A program made the position numbers and the translations under genes. DNA of 64,000 nucleotides. Origin: Gammaproteobacteria bacterium (GTDB lineage Bacteria > Pseudomonadota > Gammaproteobacteria > Pseudomonadales > Halieaceae). Each line of letters opens with the position of its first letter. The stretch's first letter is position 1. Below, one piece after another: positions 19,035-29,137 of this stretch. The stretch is from assembly GCA_030433415.1 (NCBI GenBank), contig JAUIMF010000001.1, positions 62,001-126,000 of the forward strand. Direction: 5' to 3'. The notes under the pieces were generated by a model. It made no database searches, had not been told where the DNA came from, and was given only the letters and a program-made list of their open reading frames with translations.

Positions 19035-19278
19035 CGGTGATTTTGCCCGTTGTTCACCGGCGGAGCGGGGTTGACGCCGAGTCGTGCGCGACGCTACAGT
19101 CGTGCGAGTTGCAGCATTTTGTCTGTAGTTTTCCGCAAGCTGTTGTGGCAGAAGCATTTTCCGATCGGCTGAACGCGCATTAATAAGCGTTTGCGCGGCG
19201 GTCCGCAGGACCGGTGGGCAAGGGTAGGTCGTACCGGAGACCATGGGGTGACACAGGTCGTGAAAACAGGGCGTAATA
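19035..19278. promoter_or_regulatory. fimV upstream region
   Basis: A 244-base gene-free stretch between the asd terminator and fimV, which should hold the fimV promoter. I see no convincing -35/-10 pair, no ORF with a good start and no repeat. The ribosome-binding site of fimV is weak. Confidence 0.35.
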
Positions 19279-21699
19279 ATGAAGACTAGCGTGGGTCTCA
19301 AAATGGCTGTGCGAGCGGCCGTGGTGGCTTGGGCCACAACATCGTCACTGTCAGCTTCTGCTCTTGGCCTGGGCGAGATCGATATGAAGTCGTTTCTCAA
19401 CGACCCCCTCAAGGCCGAGGTCGAGCTGCTCGACACGCGTGACCTGACCGAAGATGACATCCGTATCCGCCTTGCCGCCGTTGAGGACTTTGATCGCCTT
19501 GGCGTGGACCGCAGCTATTTCCTGACCAGCATCCAGTTTGAGGTGGATGTAGACCCGGCGACCGGCCGCGGCAGGATCGTGCTGACCACCCCCGAGGCGG
19601 TGCTAGAACCCTATCTCGACCTGATCATTGAAGCGCGCTGGCCCAGCGGTCGCCTGCTGCGCGAGTACACGGTGCTGGTGGATCCTCCCGCTTTTCGTCA
19701 GGAAGTCGTGACGGTTTCGGCCTCGGAACGCGTCGAAGCCCAGCGCCCGGACAAGCCTGCGGTGGCAGAGTCCAGTGCCCCGACGTCCCCGACCGAAACC
19801 CGCCAGAGCGGCGATACCGTGGCAATGCGTGAGAGCAGCCTGCCAGCGGGAGCCATGCCCCAGCGAGATTTTTCCGCCGCGACTGCCGGCGAGCCGATGG
19901 CGGGCAGTCGCTACATGGTCAAGCGCGACGAGACCCTCTGGCAGATTGCCTCCCAGGGCAAACCTCGGGACATCTCCGTGCAACAGGCCATGCTCGACAT
20001 TCAGCGCCTTAATCCCGAAGCGTTCATCAACGGCAACATCAATCAGATCAAGGCGGGATACATTATTTACCTGCCCGCTGCCGGCGAGGTCAGTTCCGAT
20101 GACCTGGCCCAGGCCCTGGACGAAGTGCGGGCCCAGAATCGTCAGTTTCAGGAACGTCGAAGTGCGCCTGGCGTAACCGCAGCAGCAACGCTGCGCGTGT
20201 CAGCAGATCCCGTGGCCAGCGACAGCGTTGATGCGGCGGATTCCGCGTCCAGCGCCGATGCCCTGGCGGACATGACGACGGGCGAGGACGGCGGACCCGA
20301 CATCGACTACGGCGTCGATACCCCGCGAGATAGCGACCAGGCTGCGCCTGCTGGCGCCGACGTGGCCTCGGCTGAACTGGCCGCCCAGTTGAACGCGATG
20401 GCGGATCGCCTCGATACGCTGGAACAGATTGTGGCCCTCAAGGACGAGCAGATCGCCACCCTTGAGCAGGCCCTGCGCGAAGCGCGCGAGGCGGCCGCTG
20501 CGCCCGCCGTCGAGACACCGTCGACCTCTGTGCCGGCAACGCCAGCGCCGAGCGCACCAGCCCCGGCCTCTTCGGGTGATGGCCTGCCCTGGCTTCCCAT
20601 TGGCGGTGGTCTGCTCGTGTTACTGCTCGGTGGCGGATTGTTCCTTCTGCGTCGCCGTAACGCAGAAGACGATCAAGACGATGCAACGGCGGTACCTACG
20701 GTTGAACCTGACGATGACGTGTTCGCGGGTGTCAGCTTGAAGAGCGACGAGTTGGATGCGCCAGAAGAGGTCGACGCCCCGGAGCCCGCCGAACCGGAAG
20801 TCGACGATGCGCCGGAATTGCCGCCCAAAGCAGATGCGCACGACCGAGGCGGGAGCCGTGGCTACGGTGAGCGCAAGCACGACGACTACATCGATGAAGG
20901 GGCAGCGGGCGATGCGCTGGCCGAAGCAGACATCTACATTGCCTATGGTCGTTACCTGCAGGCTATCGAACTGCTGAATATAGCCATAGAAGACGAACCG
21001 GCTAATGCGGCTTACCGCGTGAAGCTGATCGAACTGTACGTCGACATGGGTGAGAACGACAACGCCGAGGCGCAGCTCGACGAATTGCGTAAGCACGGCG
21101 ATGCCGGTGCCATCGCGCGGGCCGAAGCGCTGTTGGGCGGCGGCAGTGGCGATGTGTTTGATCTGGAGGATGAACCGGCCACCGAGGACACCCCGGAGCC
21201 GCCGGAACTTGCCCTGACCGACAGCCTTGAGCTCGATCTGGACGAGGATGTTGCACCCCTCGCTGAGCCTGCCTTTGATGAAGCGCCCCCCGCGGCAGAG
21301 TTTGAGTTGGAGGACGCCCAGGATGTCGATTTGCTGGCTTCCGGGGACGATGCAGAAGACCTCGGCGAAATAGAGTTTGATCATCTGGAAATCGAGGATG
21401 ATGACGAACCCGGTTCCTCCGACGATGTACTCGAGGTTGGTGGCAGCGCTGATGAGTTGGACCTGTCCGAAGCGTTGGTCGGTGAAGAAGACGAAAACGT
21501 CAGCGACCCGGCGCCAGAGGGCGAAGAACTTCTCATTGCCGATGACGCGGACCAGATGGCAACCAAGCTCGATCTGGCCCGCGCCTACATGGACATGGGC
21601 GACAGCGATGGTGCCCGTACGATTCTTGAAGAAGTAGCCGACAAGGGCACGCCGGAGCAGGTACAGGAGGCCAACGAGCTCCTGGACCGCATTGGCTGA
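19279..21699 (+). CDS. fimV: FimV, LysM-containing pilus-assembly / polar hub protein
   Basis: FimV is an inner-membrane protein that binds peptidoglycan and supports type IV pili and cyclic-AMP-linked polarity in Pseudomonas-type bacteria. The 806-residue product has a signal peptide (MKTSVGLKMAVRAAVVAWAT), the FimV N-terminal domain (LNDPLKAEVELLDTRDLTED), a LysM domain at about residues 211-267 (MVKRDETLWQIA), a coiled coil near 375-410, a transmembrane helix at about 437-457, and a very acidic cytoplasmic half with TPR-like helices near 550-600. The C-terminal FimV domain is at 760-806 (KLDLARAYMDMGDSDGAR). The end overlaps truA by 8 bases. Confidence 0.94.
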   Translation: MKTSVGLKMAVRAAVVAWATTSSLSASALGLGEIDMKSFLNDPLKAEVELLDTRDLTEDDIRIRLAAVEDFDRLGVDRSYFLTSIQFEVDVDPATGRGRIVLTTPEAVLEPYLDLIIEARWPSGRLLREYTVLVDPPAFRQEVVTVSASERVEAQRPDKPAVAESSAPTSPTETRQSGDTVAMRESSLPAGAMPQRDFSAATAGEPMAGSRYMVKRDETLWQIASQGKPRDISVQQAMLDIQRLNPEAFINGNINQIKAGYIIYLPAAGEVSSDDLAQALDEVRAQNRQFQERRSAPGVTAAATLRVSADPVASDSVDAADSASSADALADMTTGEDGGPDIDYGVDTPRDSDQAAPAGADVASAELAAQLNAMADRLDTLEQIVALKDEQIATLEQALREAREAAAAPAVETPSTSVPATPAPSAPAPASSGDGLPWLPIGGGLLVLLLGGGLFLLRRRNAEDDQDDATAVPTVEPDDDVFAGVSLKSDELDAPEEVDAPEPAEPEVDDAPELPPKADAHDRGGSRGYGERKHDDYIDEGAAGDALAEADIYIAYGRYLQAIELLNIAIEDEPANAAYRVKLIELYVDMGENDNAEAQLDELRKHGDAGAIARAEALLGGGSGDVFDLEDEPATEDTPEPPELALTDSLELDLDEDVAPLAEPAFDEAPPAAEFELEDAQDVDLLASGDDAEDLGEIEFDHLEIEDDDEPGSSDDVLEVGGSADELDLSEALVGEEDENVSDPAPEGEELLIADDADQMATKLDLARAYMDMGDSDGARTILEEVADKGTPEQVQEANELLDRIG

Positions 21700-22534
21700 G
21701 CACTCCGCGGGTCCTTTTTCGACCCGGCCCTTGCCCCCCGGGCAGCGCATTGCCCTGCGCATTGAGTACGACGGCAGTCGTTACTGTGGTTGGCAGGCCC
21801 AGCCCAATTTACCTCACATAGCAACGGTTCAGGCAACGCTTGAGGCCGCACTCGCGGTGATTGCGACGGTCCCGGTGCGCGTTCACTGCGCGGGCCGCAC
21901 CGATACCGGCGTGCATGCGACGGCGCAGTGGGTCCACTTTGATCAGCCGGTGCAGCGCAGTCTCAAGTCCTGGATAGTCGGTGGCAACGCTCAGCTCCCA
22001 CCCGAGATACGCATTGCCGATGGGGTCGCAGTGCCGGCGGACTTTCATGCCCGTCACAGTGCGGTAGCGCGCCGCTATGATTACGTAATCGCCAATACTC
22101 CGACGGCGCCGGCGCTGTGGGCGCACCGTGCCCTGTGGGTACGGGGGCCATTGGATGCAGGGGCGATGCATCGCGCACTGCAGGCACTCCTTGGGGAGCA
22201 GGATTTCAGCGCGTTTCGGGCGGCGTCCTGCCAGTCCCGCACTCCCATGCGTTTTCTTGAATCAGCGCTCGTGCGCCGACACGGTGACTATCTGCAGTTG
22301 CGCCTGGTGGCGAATGCATTTCTGCATCACATGGTGCGCAATATCGTGGGCTCGACACTCGAAGTGGGTGCGAAGCGGCAGCCTGAGGCTTGGCTGGGTG
22401 ATCTTCTGTCCCGGCGGGACCGAACCGTGGCAGCGGCAACCGCCGGTCCCCAGGGGCTGTATCTCACGGGCGTACGCTATCCCGAAGGATTTGGCATTCC
22501 GGACGGCGAGGACCTGCCGTTTTTCCCCAACTGA
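21692..22534 (+). CDS. truA: tRNA pseudouridine(38-40) synthase
   Basis: TruA makes pseudouridine at positions 38-40 of the anticodon stem-loop of many tRNAs. The catalytic Asp is in CAGRTDTGVHA and the N-terminal IEYDGSRYCGWQ is diagnostic. No ATG is available before the conserved domain. The TTG at 21692, inside the end of fimV, is used here (280 residues); a TTG at 21731 is an alternative giving 267. The fimV-truA-trpF order matches Pseudomonas. Confidence 0.94.
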   Translation: MAEHSAGPFSTRPLPPGQRIALRIEYDGSRYCGWQAQPNLPHIATVQATLEAALAVIATVPVRVHCAGRTDTGVHATAQWVHFDQPVQRSLKSWIVGGNAQLPPEIRIADGVAVPADFHARHSAVARRYDYVIANTPTAPALWAHRALWVRGPLDAGAMHRALQALLGEQDFSAFRAASCQSRTPMRFLESALVRRHGDYLQLRLVANAFLHHMVRNIVGSTLEVGAKRQPEAWLGDLLSRRDRTVAAATAGPQGLYLTGVRYPEGFGIPDGEDLPFFPN

Positions 22535-22556
22535 TCCGGGATCAGCGCCGCGCTTC

Positions 22557-22565
22557 TGCTATCAT
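22557..22565 (+). promoter_or_regulatory. Candidate extended -10 promoter for trpF
   Basis: TGCTATCAT fits an extended -10 element (TGn plus TATCAT, 5 of 6), with no recognisable -35. It is 42 bases before the trpF ATG, in the gap after truA. A promoter here would let the trpFBA-accD set be transcribed independently of fimV-truA. Confidence 0.42.
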
Positions 22566-22606
22566 TGCGCGCTTCGTTGGACCGCTCGGAGGCGGGGTTT
22601 CGGCAC

Positions 22607-23230
22607 ATGACGCGGGTCAAGATCTGCGGGATCCGCAGGCCAGAAGAAGCAGCCGTCGCATGCGATGCGGGGGCCGATGCGCTCGGCTTCGTGTTTTACG
22701 CGCCCAGTCCGCGCGCCGTCGCGGTGGAAACCGTGGCAAAGTTATTGCCGGGGCTGTCGCCCTTGGTCACCAGTATTGGTCTGTTCGTGGATCCGGCAGT
22801 AGAAGAAGTCGAAGCCGTGCTTGAGCACTGCGCCCTGGATTGCCTGCAGTTTCACGGCAATGAAGATAGACAGTTTTGTGAGCGCTTTGGACGCCCCTAC
22901 ATCAAGGCGATCAGCATGCGCCCGGGAACGGAAATCGCGGCGACCGTGGATGCCCACCCCAACGCGAGGGCGTTTCTCCTCGATGCCTGGCGCCCCGATG
23001 CGCCTGGTGGCACGGGTGAAACCTTCGATTGGGACCGAATTGGTGAACTGTCGAGGCCCTGGATTCTGGCGGGGGGGCTGACGCCGGAGAACGTGGGCAC
23101 GGCGATTGAACGGGTTGCGCCACCGGCGGTTGATGTAAGCGGTGGCGTGGAGCGGCGGCGTGGCGAAAAGGACTCGCAGCGCATACGTCAGTTTTTACAG
23201 GCGGTGCGAAGCGCCGACGCCGCGAAGTAA
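22607..23230 (+). CDS. trpF: N-(5'-phosphoribosyl)anthranilate isomerase
   Basis: TrpF catalyses the Amadori rearrangement in tryptophan synthesis. The ATG at 22607 starts MTRVKICGIRRPEEAAVACD, with the catalytic Cys in KICGI and the second acid in the SIGLFVD strand. DVSGGVERRRGEKD near the end is the phosphate-binding loop. It has the usual 207-residue (beta/alpha)8 length. It is followed by trpB and trpA, unlike Pseudomonas where trpF is followed directly by accD. Confidence 0.96.
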   Translation: MTRVKICGIRRPEEAAVACDAGADALGFVFYAPSPRAVAVETVAKLLPGLSPLVTSIGLFVDPAVEEVEAVLEHCALDCLQFHGNEDRQFCERFGRPYIKAISMRPGTEIAATVDAHPNARAFLLDAWRPDAPGGTGETFDWDRIGELSRPWILAGGLTPENVGTAIERVAPPAVDVSGGVERRRGEKDSQRIRQFLQAVRSADAAK

Positions 23231-23321
23231 CGAGAAAGAATGCCTGGCCCAGGCGGCCGGAAAATCGAGTGGATCCAGTGTAACTGGGTCGGGAACGAGA
23301 ACGTCGTGAGGACACAGCGAC

Positions 23322-24542
23322 ATGACCAGTGATTCAAACCCCCTGCGCTATGCCAACCAGCCAGACGCCGAGGGGCGCTTCGGCCCCTATGGTGGCAGGT
23401 TTGTCGCCGAGACGCTCATGTCAGCTCTGGCTGACCTCGAGAGCATGTATCGGCGTCTGTCCCAGGATGCAGACTTTCAGCGTGAGTTTGACGAAGATCT
23501 CGCCAATTATGTGGGTCGCCCATCACCGCTCTATGAGGCGCGTCGCTGGTCCGACGAAATCGGCGGAGCACGTATTTTTCTCAAGCGTGAGGACCTCAAT
23601 CACACCGGTGCGCACAAGGTGAACAACACCGTGGGTCAGGCGTTGCTTGCCAAACATATGGGCAAGCCGCGAGTGATTGCAGAAACCGGCGCCGGGCAGC
23701 ATGGCGTCGCCACCGCGACGATTGCCGCGCGGCTGGGGCTTGAGTGCCACGTGTTCATGGGTGCTGACGATGTGCAGCGCCAGTCCCTGAACGTGTATCG
23801 CATGAAGTTGCTCGGCGCGACGGTGGTACCGGTTACTGCGGGTTCGGCAACGCTCAAGGACGCCATGAACGAAGCCATGCGCGACTGGGTGACGAACGTC
23901 GACGACACGTTCTACATTATCGGAACCGTCGCCGGCCCTCATCCTTACCCCATGCTGGTGCGCGACTTTCAGTGCGTCATCGGCCGCGAGGCCCGGGCAC
24001 AATGCCTGGAGCGCAACGGGCGCCTGCCCGATGCCCTGGTGGCCTGCGTGGGTGGTGGTTCGAATGCCATCGGCCTCTTTCATCCATTCCTGAACGACGA
24101 GAGCGTTGCAATGTACGGCGTCGAGGCGGGCGGTCTCGGGGTAGAGACGGGGCAACACGCCGCGCCGCTGTCGGCCGGTACTCCCGGCGTGCTGCATGGC
24201 AATCGGACTTACCTGATGCAGGATGAAGACGGGCAGATCATTCATACGCACTCGGTATCGGCGGGACTGGATTACCCCGGTGTGGGCCCCGAACACTCCT
24301 GGCTCAAGGACATCGGCCGCGTCAATTACGTGGCAGCGAACGATGACGAAGCGCTGGAGGCGTTTCATACCCTCACGCGTGTAGAGGGCATAATGCCTGC
24401 ACTGGAATCCGCCCACGCCCTGGCGTATGCGCAAAAACTGGCGGCTACGATGTCGCCTGAGCAACACATCGTAGTGAATCTGTCGGGGCGGGGAGACAAG
24501 GATATTCTCACCGTCGCGGCCCTTGAAGGTATTGAGGTCTGA
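23322..24542 (+). CDS. trpB: Tryptophan synthase beta chain
   Basis: The PLP-dependent subunit joining serine and indole to make tryptophan. The Schiff-base lysine is in [15 protein letters not shown] and the phosphate loop is VGGGSNAIG. The 406-residue length and the N-terminal [14 protein letters not shown] are typical. It precedes trpA by 5 bases, consistent with the alpha-beta complex being co-expressed. Confidence 0.98.
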   Translation: MTSDSNPLRYANQPDAEGRFGPYGGRFVAETLMSALADLESMYRRLSQDADFQREFDEDLANYVGRPSPLYEARRWSDEIGGARIFLKREDLNHTGAHKVNNTVGQALLAKHMGKPRVIAETGAGQHGVATATIAARLGLECHVFMGADDVQRQSLNVYRMKLLGATVVPVTAGSATLKDAMNEAMRDWVTNVDDTFYIIGTVAGPHPYPMLVRDFQCVIGREARAQCLERNGRLPDALVACVGGGSNAIGLFHPFLNDESVAMYGVEAGGLGVETGQHAAPLSAGTPGVLHGNRTYLMQDEDGQIIHTHSVSAGLDYPGVGPEHSWLKDIGRVNYVAANDDEALEAFHTLTRVEGIMPALESAHALAYAQKLAATMSPEQHIVVNLSGRGDKDILTVAALEGIEV

Positions 24543-24547
24543 TTCCC

Positions 24548-25375
24548 ATGAGTCGCATTGCCCAAACATTTACCGCGCTGCGAGAACAGGGCCGCAAGGC
24601 TGTGATTCCCTATATTGTTGCTGGTGACCCTCTTGCTGACATCACCGTGGACCTCATGCTGAGCCTGGTTGCGGCAGGGGCTGACATTATTGAACTGGGT
24701 GTGCCGTTTTCGGACCCCATGTCGGAAGGTCCCGTCATCCAGCGTGGCCACGAACGGGCGCTGGAGAAAGGCGTACGCCTGCGCACGGTAATCGAGACCG
24801 TCGCCGCTTTTCGCAAGCACAATGCCACGACGCCGGTTTTGCTTATGGGGTACGCCAACCCGGTGGAACACATGGGTTACGAGGCATTCGCCGACCGAGC
24901 CCATGAAGCGGGCGTCGATGCGCTCCTCACGGTGGATGTGCCCCCGGAAGAAGTCGCCGGCCTGAATAGCGCGCTGCGTCGCGTGGGCATGGACAACATC
25001 TTTCTGATTGCCCCGACCACCCCGGCGGCACGCATGGACCTCATTGCGTCCGAAGCCAGTGGTTTTATTTACTACGTGTCGCTCAAGGGTGTGACCGGAG
25101 CCGGGCATCTGGATCAGGCGTCCGTTGCCGAGCAGGTGTCTGAAATCCGCACTCACAGCGATCTGCCGGTCTGCGTGGGTTTCGGGATCAAGGACGGACC
25201 CTCGGCAGCCGCCGTAGCGCGGGTCGCCGATGGGGTTGTGATTGGTTCAGCGCTGGTACAGCGTCTGGCAGATGTCGCGCAGGAAGGCGGCGATGCCATG
25301 GCGATTCGCGACGCTGCAGCGGCACTCGTGGGTGAAATTCGTCAGCACGTGGATGGTGTGACAGGCAGCGCATGA
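24548..25375 (+). CDS. trpA: Tryptophan synthase alpha chain
   Basis: Splits indole-glycerol phosphate to indole and glyceraldehyde phosphate in a TIM barrel. The catalytic Glu (E. coli E49) is in IIELGVPFSDP. The residue aligned with E. coli Asp60 is Glu (SDPMSEGPVIQ), which keeps the carboxylate. The C-terminal phosphate-binding GFGIKDGPSAAAVA is intact. Length 275 residues is normal. Confidence 0.97.
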   Translation: MSRIAQTFTALREQGRKAVIPYIVAGDPLADITVDLMLSLVAAGADIIELGVPFSDPMSEGPVIQRGHERALEKGVRLRTVIETVAAFRKHNATTPVLLMGYANPVEHMGYEAFADRAHEAGVDALLTVDVPPEEVAGLNSALRRVGMDNIFLIAPTTPAARMDLIASEASGFIYYVSLKGVTGAGHLDQASVAEQVSEIRTHSDLPVCVGFGIKDGPSAAAVARVADGVVIGSALVQRLADVAQEGGDAMAIRDAAAALVGEIRQHVDGVTGSA

Positions 25376-25390
25376 CGCGCACCATGTGCG

Positions 25391-25396
25391 TATAAT
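25391..25396 (+). promoter_or_regulatory. Candidate -10 hexamer before accD
   Basis: A perfect TATAAT lies in the 68-base gap between trpA and accD, 48 bases before the accD start. I see no -35 at 16-18 bases. If used it would separate accD expression from the trp genes. Confidence 0.35.
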
Positions 25397-25443
25397 GTAG
25401 CCCGACGAAGCAGGGCTCACATACGCAAGCACAGGGACCCCTC

Positions 25444-26676
25444 ATGAGCTGGATTGACAAGATTCTGCCCTCGGGCATCAACCGCAGTGAAGGTGCCCGC
25501 CGGGCCTCCGTGCCCGAAGGAGTCTGGACGAAATGCATCAAGTGTGAGGCGGTGCTCTACCGGCCCGATCTTGAGCGCAATGCCAATGTCTGTCCCAAGT
25601 GTGATCACCACATGCGTATCGGTGCGCGCAAGCGCCTCGATCTGTTTCTGGACGAGGAAAATCGCGAAGAAATATTCGGTGACATCGAGCCTGTGGATCG
25701 CCTGCGTTTTCGCGACAAAAAGAAGTATTCCGTGCGCCTGGCCGCGGCGCAGAAGTCCACCGGCGAGCGCGATGCCCTGATCGCGATGCGTGGTGAACTA
25801 CATGGCATCCCCGTGGTGGCTGTGGCCTTTGAATTCGGTTTTCATGGCGGCTCCATGGGTCAGGCCGTTGGCGAAAAGTTTTCACGGGCGGCGCAATTGG
25901 CGCTGGCTGAAAAAATCCCTCTGGTCTGCTTCGCCGCCTCTGGTGGGGCACGCATGCAGGAGGCGCTGATCTCACTCATGCAAATGGCCAAGACCAGCGC
26001 CGTTATCGAACGCATGCACGGCACGGGTGTGCCCTATGTCTCGGTGCTCACCGACCCCATTTACGGTGGCGTATCAGCGTCCCTGGCGCTGTTGGGCGAT
26101 CTGAATATTGCCGAGCCCGATGCCAGGGCCGGGTTCGCGGGTCCCAATATCATCGAGCAGACCATCCGCCAGAAACTGCCCAAGGGCTTCCAGCGCAGTG
26201 AGTTCCTGCTGGAGCATGGCGCCATCGACATGATTGTGCCGCGCCTGGAGATGCGTGACACCATTGCCCGCCTGTTGGCCAAGTTCCTGGGCCAGGCCGC
26301 CCCCGTTAGCGCCATCGCGCAGGACCCGGACGACGTACCCGAGGGCGCGCAGGAAGCGGATGAGGCTGGGACAGAGGGCATGGGTGCTGCCGTCGTGGTG
26401 AATGAGATCGTTGACGAGGCAGACGCTGTCGTTTCCGGCGAGGCAGATTCTTCGGCGCAGGAAGACGAGGCCGGGGAGGGCGATGATCTGGTTGCCGCCG
26501 ATGCCTCCGAAGAGGAAGCCGTCGCAACGATTGCGTCCGATGACAGTGCTGTGACCGACGATGAAGAGCAGGAAGTGCTCAGTACCGTTGAGGCGGTCGT
26601 CGAGGATTCACAGAACGAATCCGACCTGCCGGATTCCGAGTCCGACCCCGAGGACAGCAAGAAGGCGGATGGCTGA
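25444..26676 (+). CDS. accD: Acetyl-CoA carboxylase carboxyltransferase subunit beta, with long acidic tail
   Basis: AccD pairs with AccA to transfer the carboxyl group to acetyl-CoA, the first step of fatty acid synthesis. The zinc ribbon is intact (C31, C34, C50, C53 in CIKCEAVL ... CPKCDHH), and the carboxyltransferase core ends near residue 285. E. coli AccD stops soon after that point. Here about 120 more residues follow, nearly all Asp, Glu, Ala, Ser and Val, without predicted folds. The reading frame is open and in phase, so this is not a frameshift. The end overlaps folC by 8 bases. Confidence 0.95.
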   Translation: MSWIDKILPSGINRSEGARRASVPEGVWTKCIKCEAVLYRPDLERNANVCPKCDHHMRIGARKRLDLFLDEENREEIFGDIEPVDRLRFRDKKKYSVRLAAAQKSTGERDALIAMRGELHGIPVVAVAFEFGFHGGSMGQAVGEKFSRAAQLALAEKIPLVCFAASGGARMQEALISLMQMAKTSAVIERMHGTGVPYVSVLTDPIYGGVSASLALLGDLNIAEPDARAGFAGPNIIEQTIRQKLPKGFQRSEFLLEHGAIDMIVPRLEMRDTIARLLAKFLGQAAPVSAIAQDPDDVPEGAQEADEAGTEGMGAAVVVNEIVDEADAVVSGEADSSAQEDEAGEGDDLVAADASEEEAVATIASDDSAVTDDEEQEVLSTVEAVVEDSQNESDLPDSESDPEDSKKADG

Positions 26677-27934
26677 ACGCAGCCTCCGCGACTGGCTCCA
26701 CCATCTGGAGCGGTTGCATCCCAAAGACATCGACCTTGGGCTGACTCGCATCAGTGCTGTCGGTCGGGTGCTTGGGCTCATTCCCTATACGATTCCCGTG
26801 ATCATGGTTGCCGGCACCAATGGCAAGGGCAGCGTCGTGTATGCCAGCGATGTGATGTTGCGTGCCCTGGGGCGTCGTACCGGTCGTTATACGTCACCCC
26901 ACCTGATGGAGTACAACGAGCGTATTGTTATCGACGGCGAAGCGGTCAGCGATTCCGCCATTTTGAGCGCCTTTCAGGCTATCGACGCGGCGCGGGGCGA
27001 GATCACGCTTACCTACTTTGAATTTGCCACATTGGCCGCCCTCTGGCTGTTCCGGGAGCAGGCGGTAGAGGTGGCCATTCTGGAGGTCGGGCTGGGAGGG
27101 CGCCTGGATGCCTGCAACATTGTCGATGCCGATGTCGCCGTTATCACCGCCATCGATCTGGATCATCAACACTGGCTGGGCGATACCCTGGATGCCATCG
27201 CGCCGGAGAAGGCGGCCATAGCCCGTGAGGGTCGGCCTGTGGTGCTGGCGGAGCCGGACTATCCCGACAGCCTGTTCCGGACCCTGCGAGCGACGGGTGC
27301 GATGGCGCTGCATGCCGGTGACAGCTGGTCCTGGCACGAAGACGCGGGTCAACTCGATGTCAGGCTTGCCGGAAATAGGGGGCATCTCAAGGTACCGGTT
27401 CCCAGGGGTCTTCGTCCCGGCAACGTGGCGGCGGCTGTGCAGGCGCTGGCCTGTGTTGTTCCCGACCATATCGACGGTGGAACGGTGGCCAGGGCGCTGC
27501 ACGATCTGACCGTTCCCGGGCGTCGGGAGCTGCGTCGAGTGCTCGAACGCGAGCTTGTGCTGGATGTCGCACACAACCCGGCGGCCATGACCGCACTGGT
27601 GAATTGGTTGCAGGCGCACCCCATACCGGGGAGAACCTTCGCCGCCCTGGGGCTGATGTCTGACAAGGATCTTGACGCCATGGCAGCGCAGCTCGCACTC
27701 GCGGTGGACGGTGCCTGGGCGCTGGCGATTCCCGGCATCGATCGCGCCCAGAGCCCGGAACGGATCTGGGAGGCCCTCGATCGTGTCGGTATAGCTGCAC
27801 CCCAGGCGGAATTCACCGTTGAAACGGTATGGGCGCAACTCATGGAGAGAAGCGATGCAGGAGATCGCATCGTGATCTGCGGCTCATTTCATACCGTTGC
27901 GGGTATAATGGCCCTTTTAGCCGGCCACCCCTGA
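26669..27934 (+). CDS. folC: Folylpolyglutamate synthase / dihydrofolate synthase
   Basis: FolC adds glutamate to dihydropteroate and to folates. The ATG at 26669 (GGCGG upstream, inside the accD end) gives 421 residues beginning [20 protein letters not shown]. The P-loop is [13 protein letters not shown] and the Mur-ligase signature appears as [10 protein letters not shown]. The start was set at the accD overlap because the protein aligns with FolC from there on. Confidence 0.95.
   Translation: MAERSLRDWLHHLERLHPKDIDLGLTRISAVGRVLGLIPYTIPVIMVAGTNGKGSVVYASDVMLRALGRRTGRYTSPHLMEYNERIVIDGEAVSDSAILSAFQAIDAARGEITLTYFEFATLAALWLFREQAVEVAILEVGLGGRLDACNIVDADVAVITAIDLDHQHWLGDTLDAIAPEKAAIAREGRPVVLAEPDYPDSLFRTLRATGAMALHAGDSWSWHEDAGQLDVRLAGNRGHLKVPVPRGLRPGNVAAAVQALACVVPDHIDGGTVARALHDLTVPGRRELRRVLERELVLDVAHNPAAMTALVNWLQAHPIPGRTFAALGLMSDKDLDAMAAQLALAVDGAWALAIPGIDRAQSPERIWEALDRVGIAAPQAEFTVETVWAQLMERSDAGDRIVICGSFHTVAGIMALLAGHP
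27904..27909 (+). promoter_or_regulatory. Candidate -10 hexamer before dedD
   Basis: A perfect TATAAT sits inside the last codons of folC, 41 bases before the dedD GTG. No clear -35 is visible at 16-18 bases. It may provide internal transcription of dedD-cvpA-purF. Confidence 0.3.
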
Positions 27935-27949
27935 CTGCACTCTTCGCCC

Positions 27950-28555
27950 GTGGATAATCTCGTCAAACAACGCCTGATGGGCGCCCTGATCCTGCTTGCG
28001 CTGGCGGTTGTGTTCTGGCCCATTATCTTTGTTTCCCCACCTGAGGAGGGCGGCGATACGGTCACGGTGACGGTACCCACGCCGCCGCCCCTGGACAGCA
28101 CGCCGTTGGCGGAGCCGGACAACCTGGGTCTTCGTGAGGGTGCGGTCCCCATTGGCCGTCGCGATGAAGCGGGGGATGTGACGCTGCCAGACGATACGGA
28201 TACTTCGGATGTCGAACCGGCACCACTGCCCGCCCGGGCCGACACCGTGCCTGATCCCTCGCTTGCCGAGGCTCGACAAACCCTGACCTCTCCCGAAATG
28301 GATGAGGACGGATTGCCGATAGCCTATTCCCTGCAGGTGGCCACCATGGCAGATGCAGAGCGCGCCGAAAAGCTGCGTCAGGAACTCGTGGATGCGGGGT
28401 ACAAAGGCTATGTAAAACGCCTGCGGCGTAGCGATCGCACGCTGTACCGCGTGTTGGTGGGCCCCAAATTCACCCGAGGGGAGTTGGACCCCGTGAAAGT
28501 CGCTGTAGATCAGCGCTGGCGAGTAGAGTCCATGATTATCCGGTATCTGCCATGA
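27950..28555 (+). CDS. dedD: DedD, SPOR-domain cell-division protein
   Basis: A bitopic inner-membrane protein with a short cytoplasmic N-terminus, a transmembrane helix at residues about 9-27, a Pro/Asp-rich periplasmic linker, and a C-terminal SPOR domain (YSLQVATMADAERAEKL ... YRVLVGPKF) that binds denuded peptidoglycan at the septum. The GTG start at 27950 has no clear ribosome-binding site. Between folC and cvpA is the usual place for dedD in Pseudomonas-type genomes. The end overlaps cvpA by 4 bases. Confidence 0.92.
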   Translation: MDNLVKQRLMGALILLALAVVFWPIIFVSPPEEGGDTVTVTVPTPPPLDSTPLAEPDNLGLREGAVPIGRRDEAGDVTLPDDTDTSDVEPAPLPARADTVPDPSLAEARQTLTSPEMDEDGLPIAYSLQVATMADAERAEKLRQELVDAGYKGYVKRLRRSDRTLYRVLVGPKFTRGELDPVKVAVDQRWRVESMIIRYLP

Positions 28556-29079
28556 ACGACTGGCCATCGTTGGCGCTGTTCAACGGATTTGACTGGGTCG
28601 TCGTCGTGGTCGTTTCACTGTCGGCACTGCTGAGTCTGTGGCGTGGGTTTGTGCGTGAGGCCATTTCCCTCGCGGGCTGGGTGATCGCGTTCATCGCAGC
28701 GAATATTGCCGCGGTTACGGTGGCGGATGCCATTGGTGACCTGATCGCAAATCGCACCGGTCGCTATGTCGTGGCCTGGTCGCTGGTGTTTGCCGTGGTA
28801 CTGGTGGCGAGTTCTTTCGCCGCGCGCCTGGTAAGTAAGCTGATCGCAGCGTCAGGCCTTGGAATACTCGACCGTCTGCTGGGCACCGTGTTCGGGTTTC
28901 TGCGCGGGCTTCTGATCGTGATGGCGCTGGTGTTCGTGGTACGGGCCATCGTGCCAGAGAGTGAGCGCAGTCTGCTGGCGGAGTCCCAGTTGATGCCGCA
29001 CATTGATGTACTGCTAAGCTGGAGTCAGCGTACCTTTGAAGAGTTCAAAGACGTGGAGATTCCGGGGTTGAACGCGTGA
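28552..29079 (+). CDS. cvpA: CvpA family membrane protein
   Basis: A 175-residue protein with about four transmembrane helices and the conserved [17 protein letters not shown] motif. CvpA proteins are linked to colicin V production and membrane stress, but their exact role is not settled. Its position next to purF is the one for which the family is known. It is coupled to dedD by an ATGA overlap and separated from purF by 58 bases. Confidence 0.93.
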   Translation: MNDWPSLALFNGFDWVVVVVVSLSALLSLWRGFVREAISLAGWVIAFIAANIAAVTVADAIGDLIANRTGRYVVAWSLVFAVVLVASSFAARLVSKLIAASGLGILDRLLGTVFGFLRGLLIVMALVFVVRAIVPESERSLLAESQLMPHIDVLLSWSQRTFEEFKDVEIPGLNA

Positions 29080-29137
29080 TGGCCAGGGCGCCTTATTCGC
29101 CGGCCTGTCAAATCACTTTACGGGGAGAGCACTTGCC

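Noticed and set aside
26640-26700. AccD-FolC gene fusion
   Set aside because: The two frames differ and each has its own stop and start; the 8-base overlap is ordinary translational coupling.
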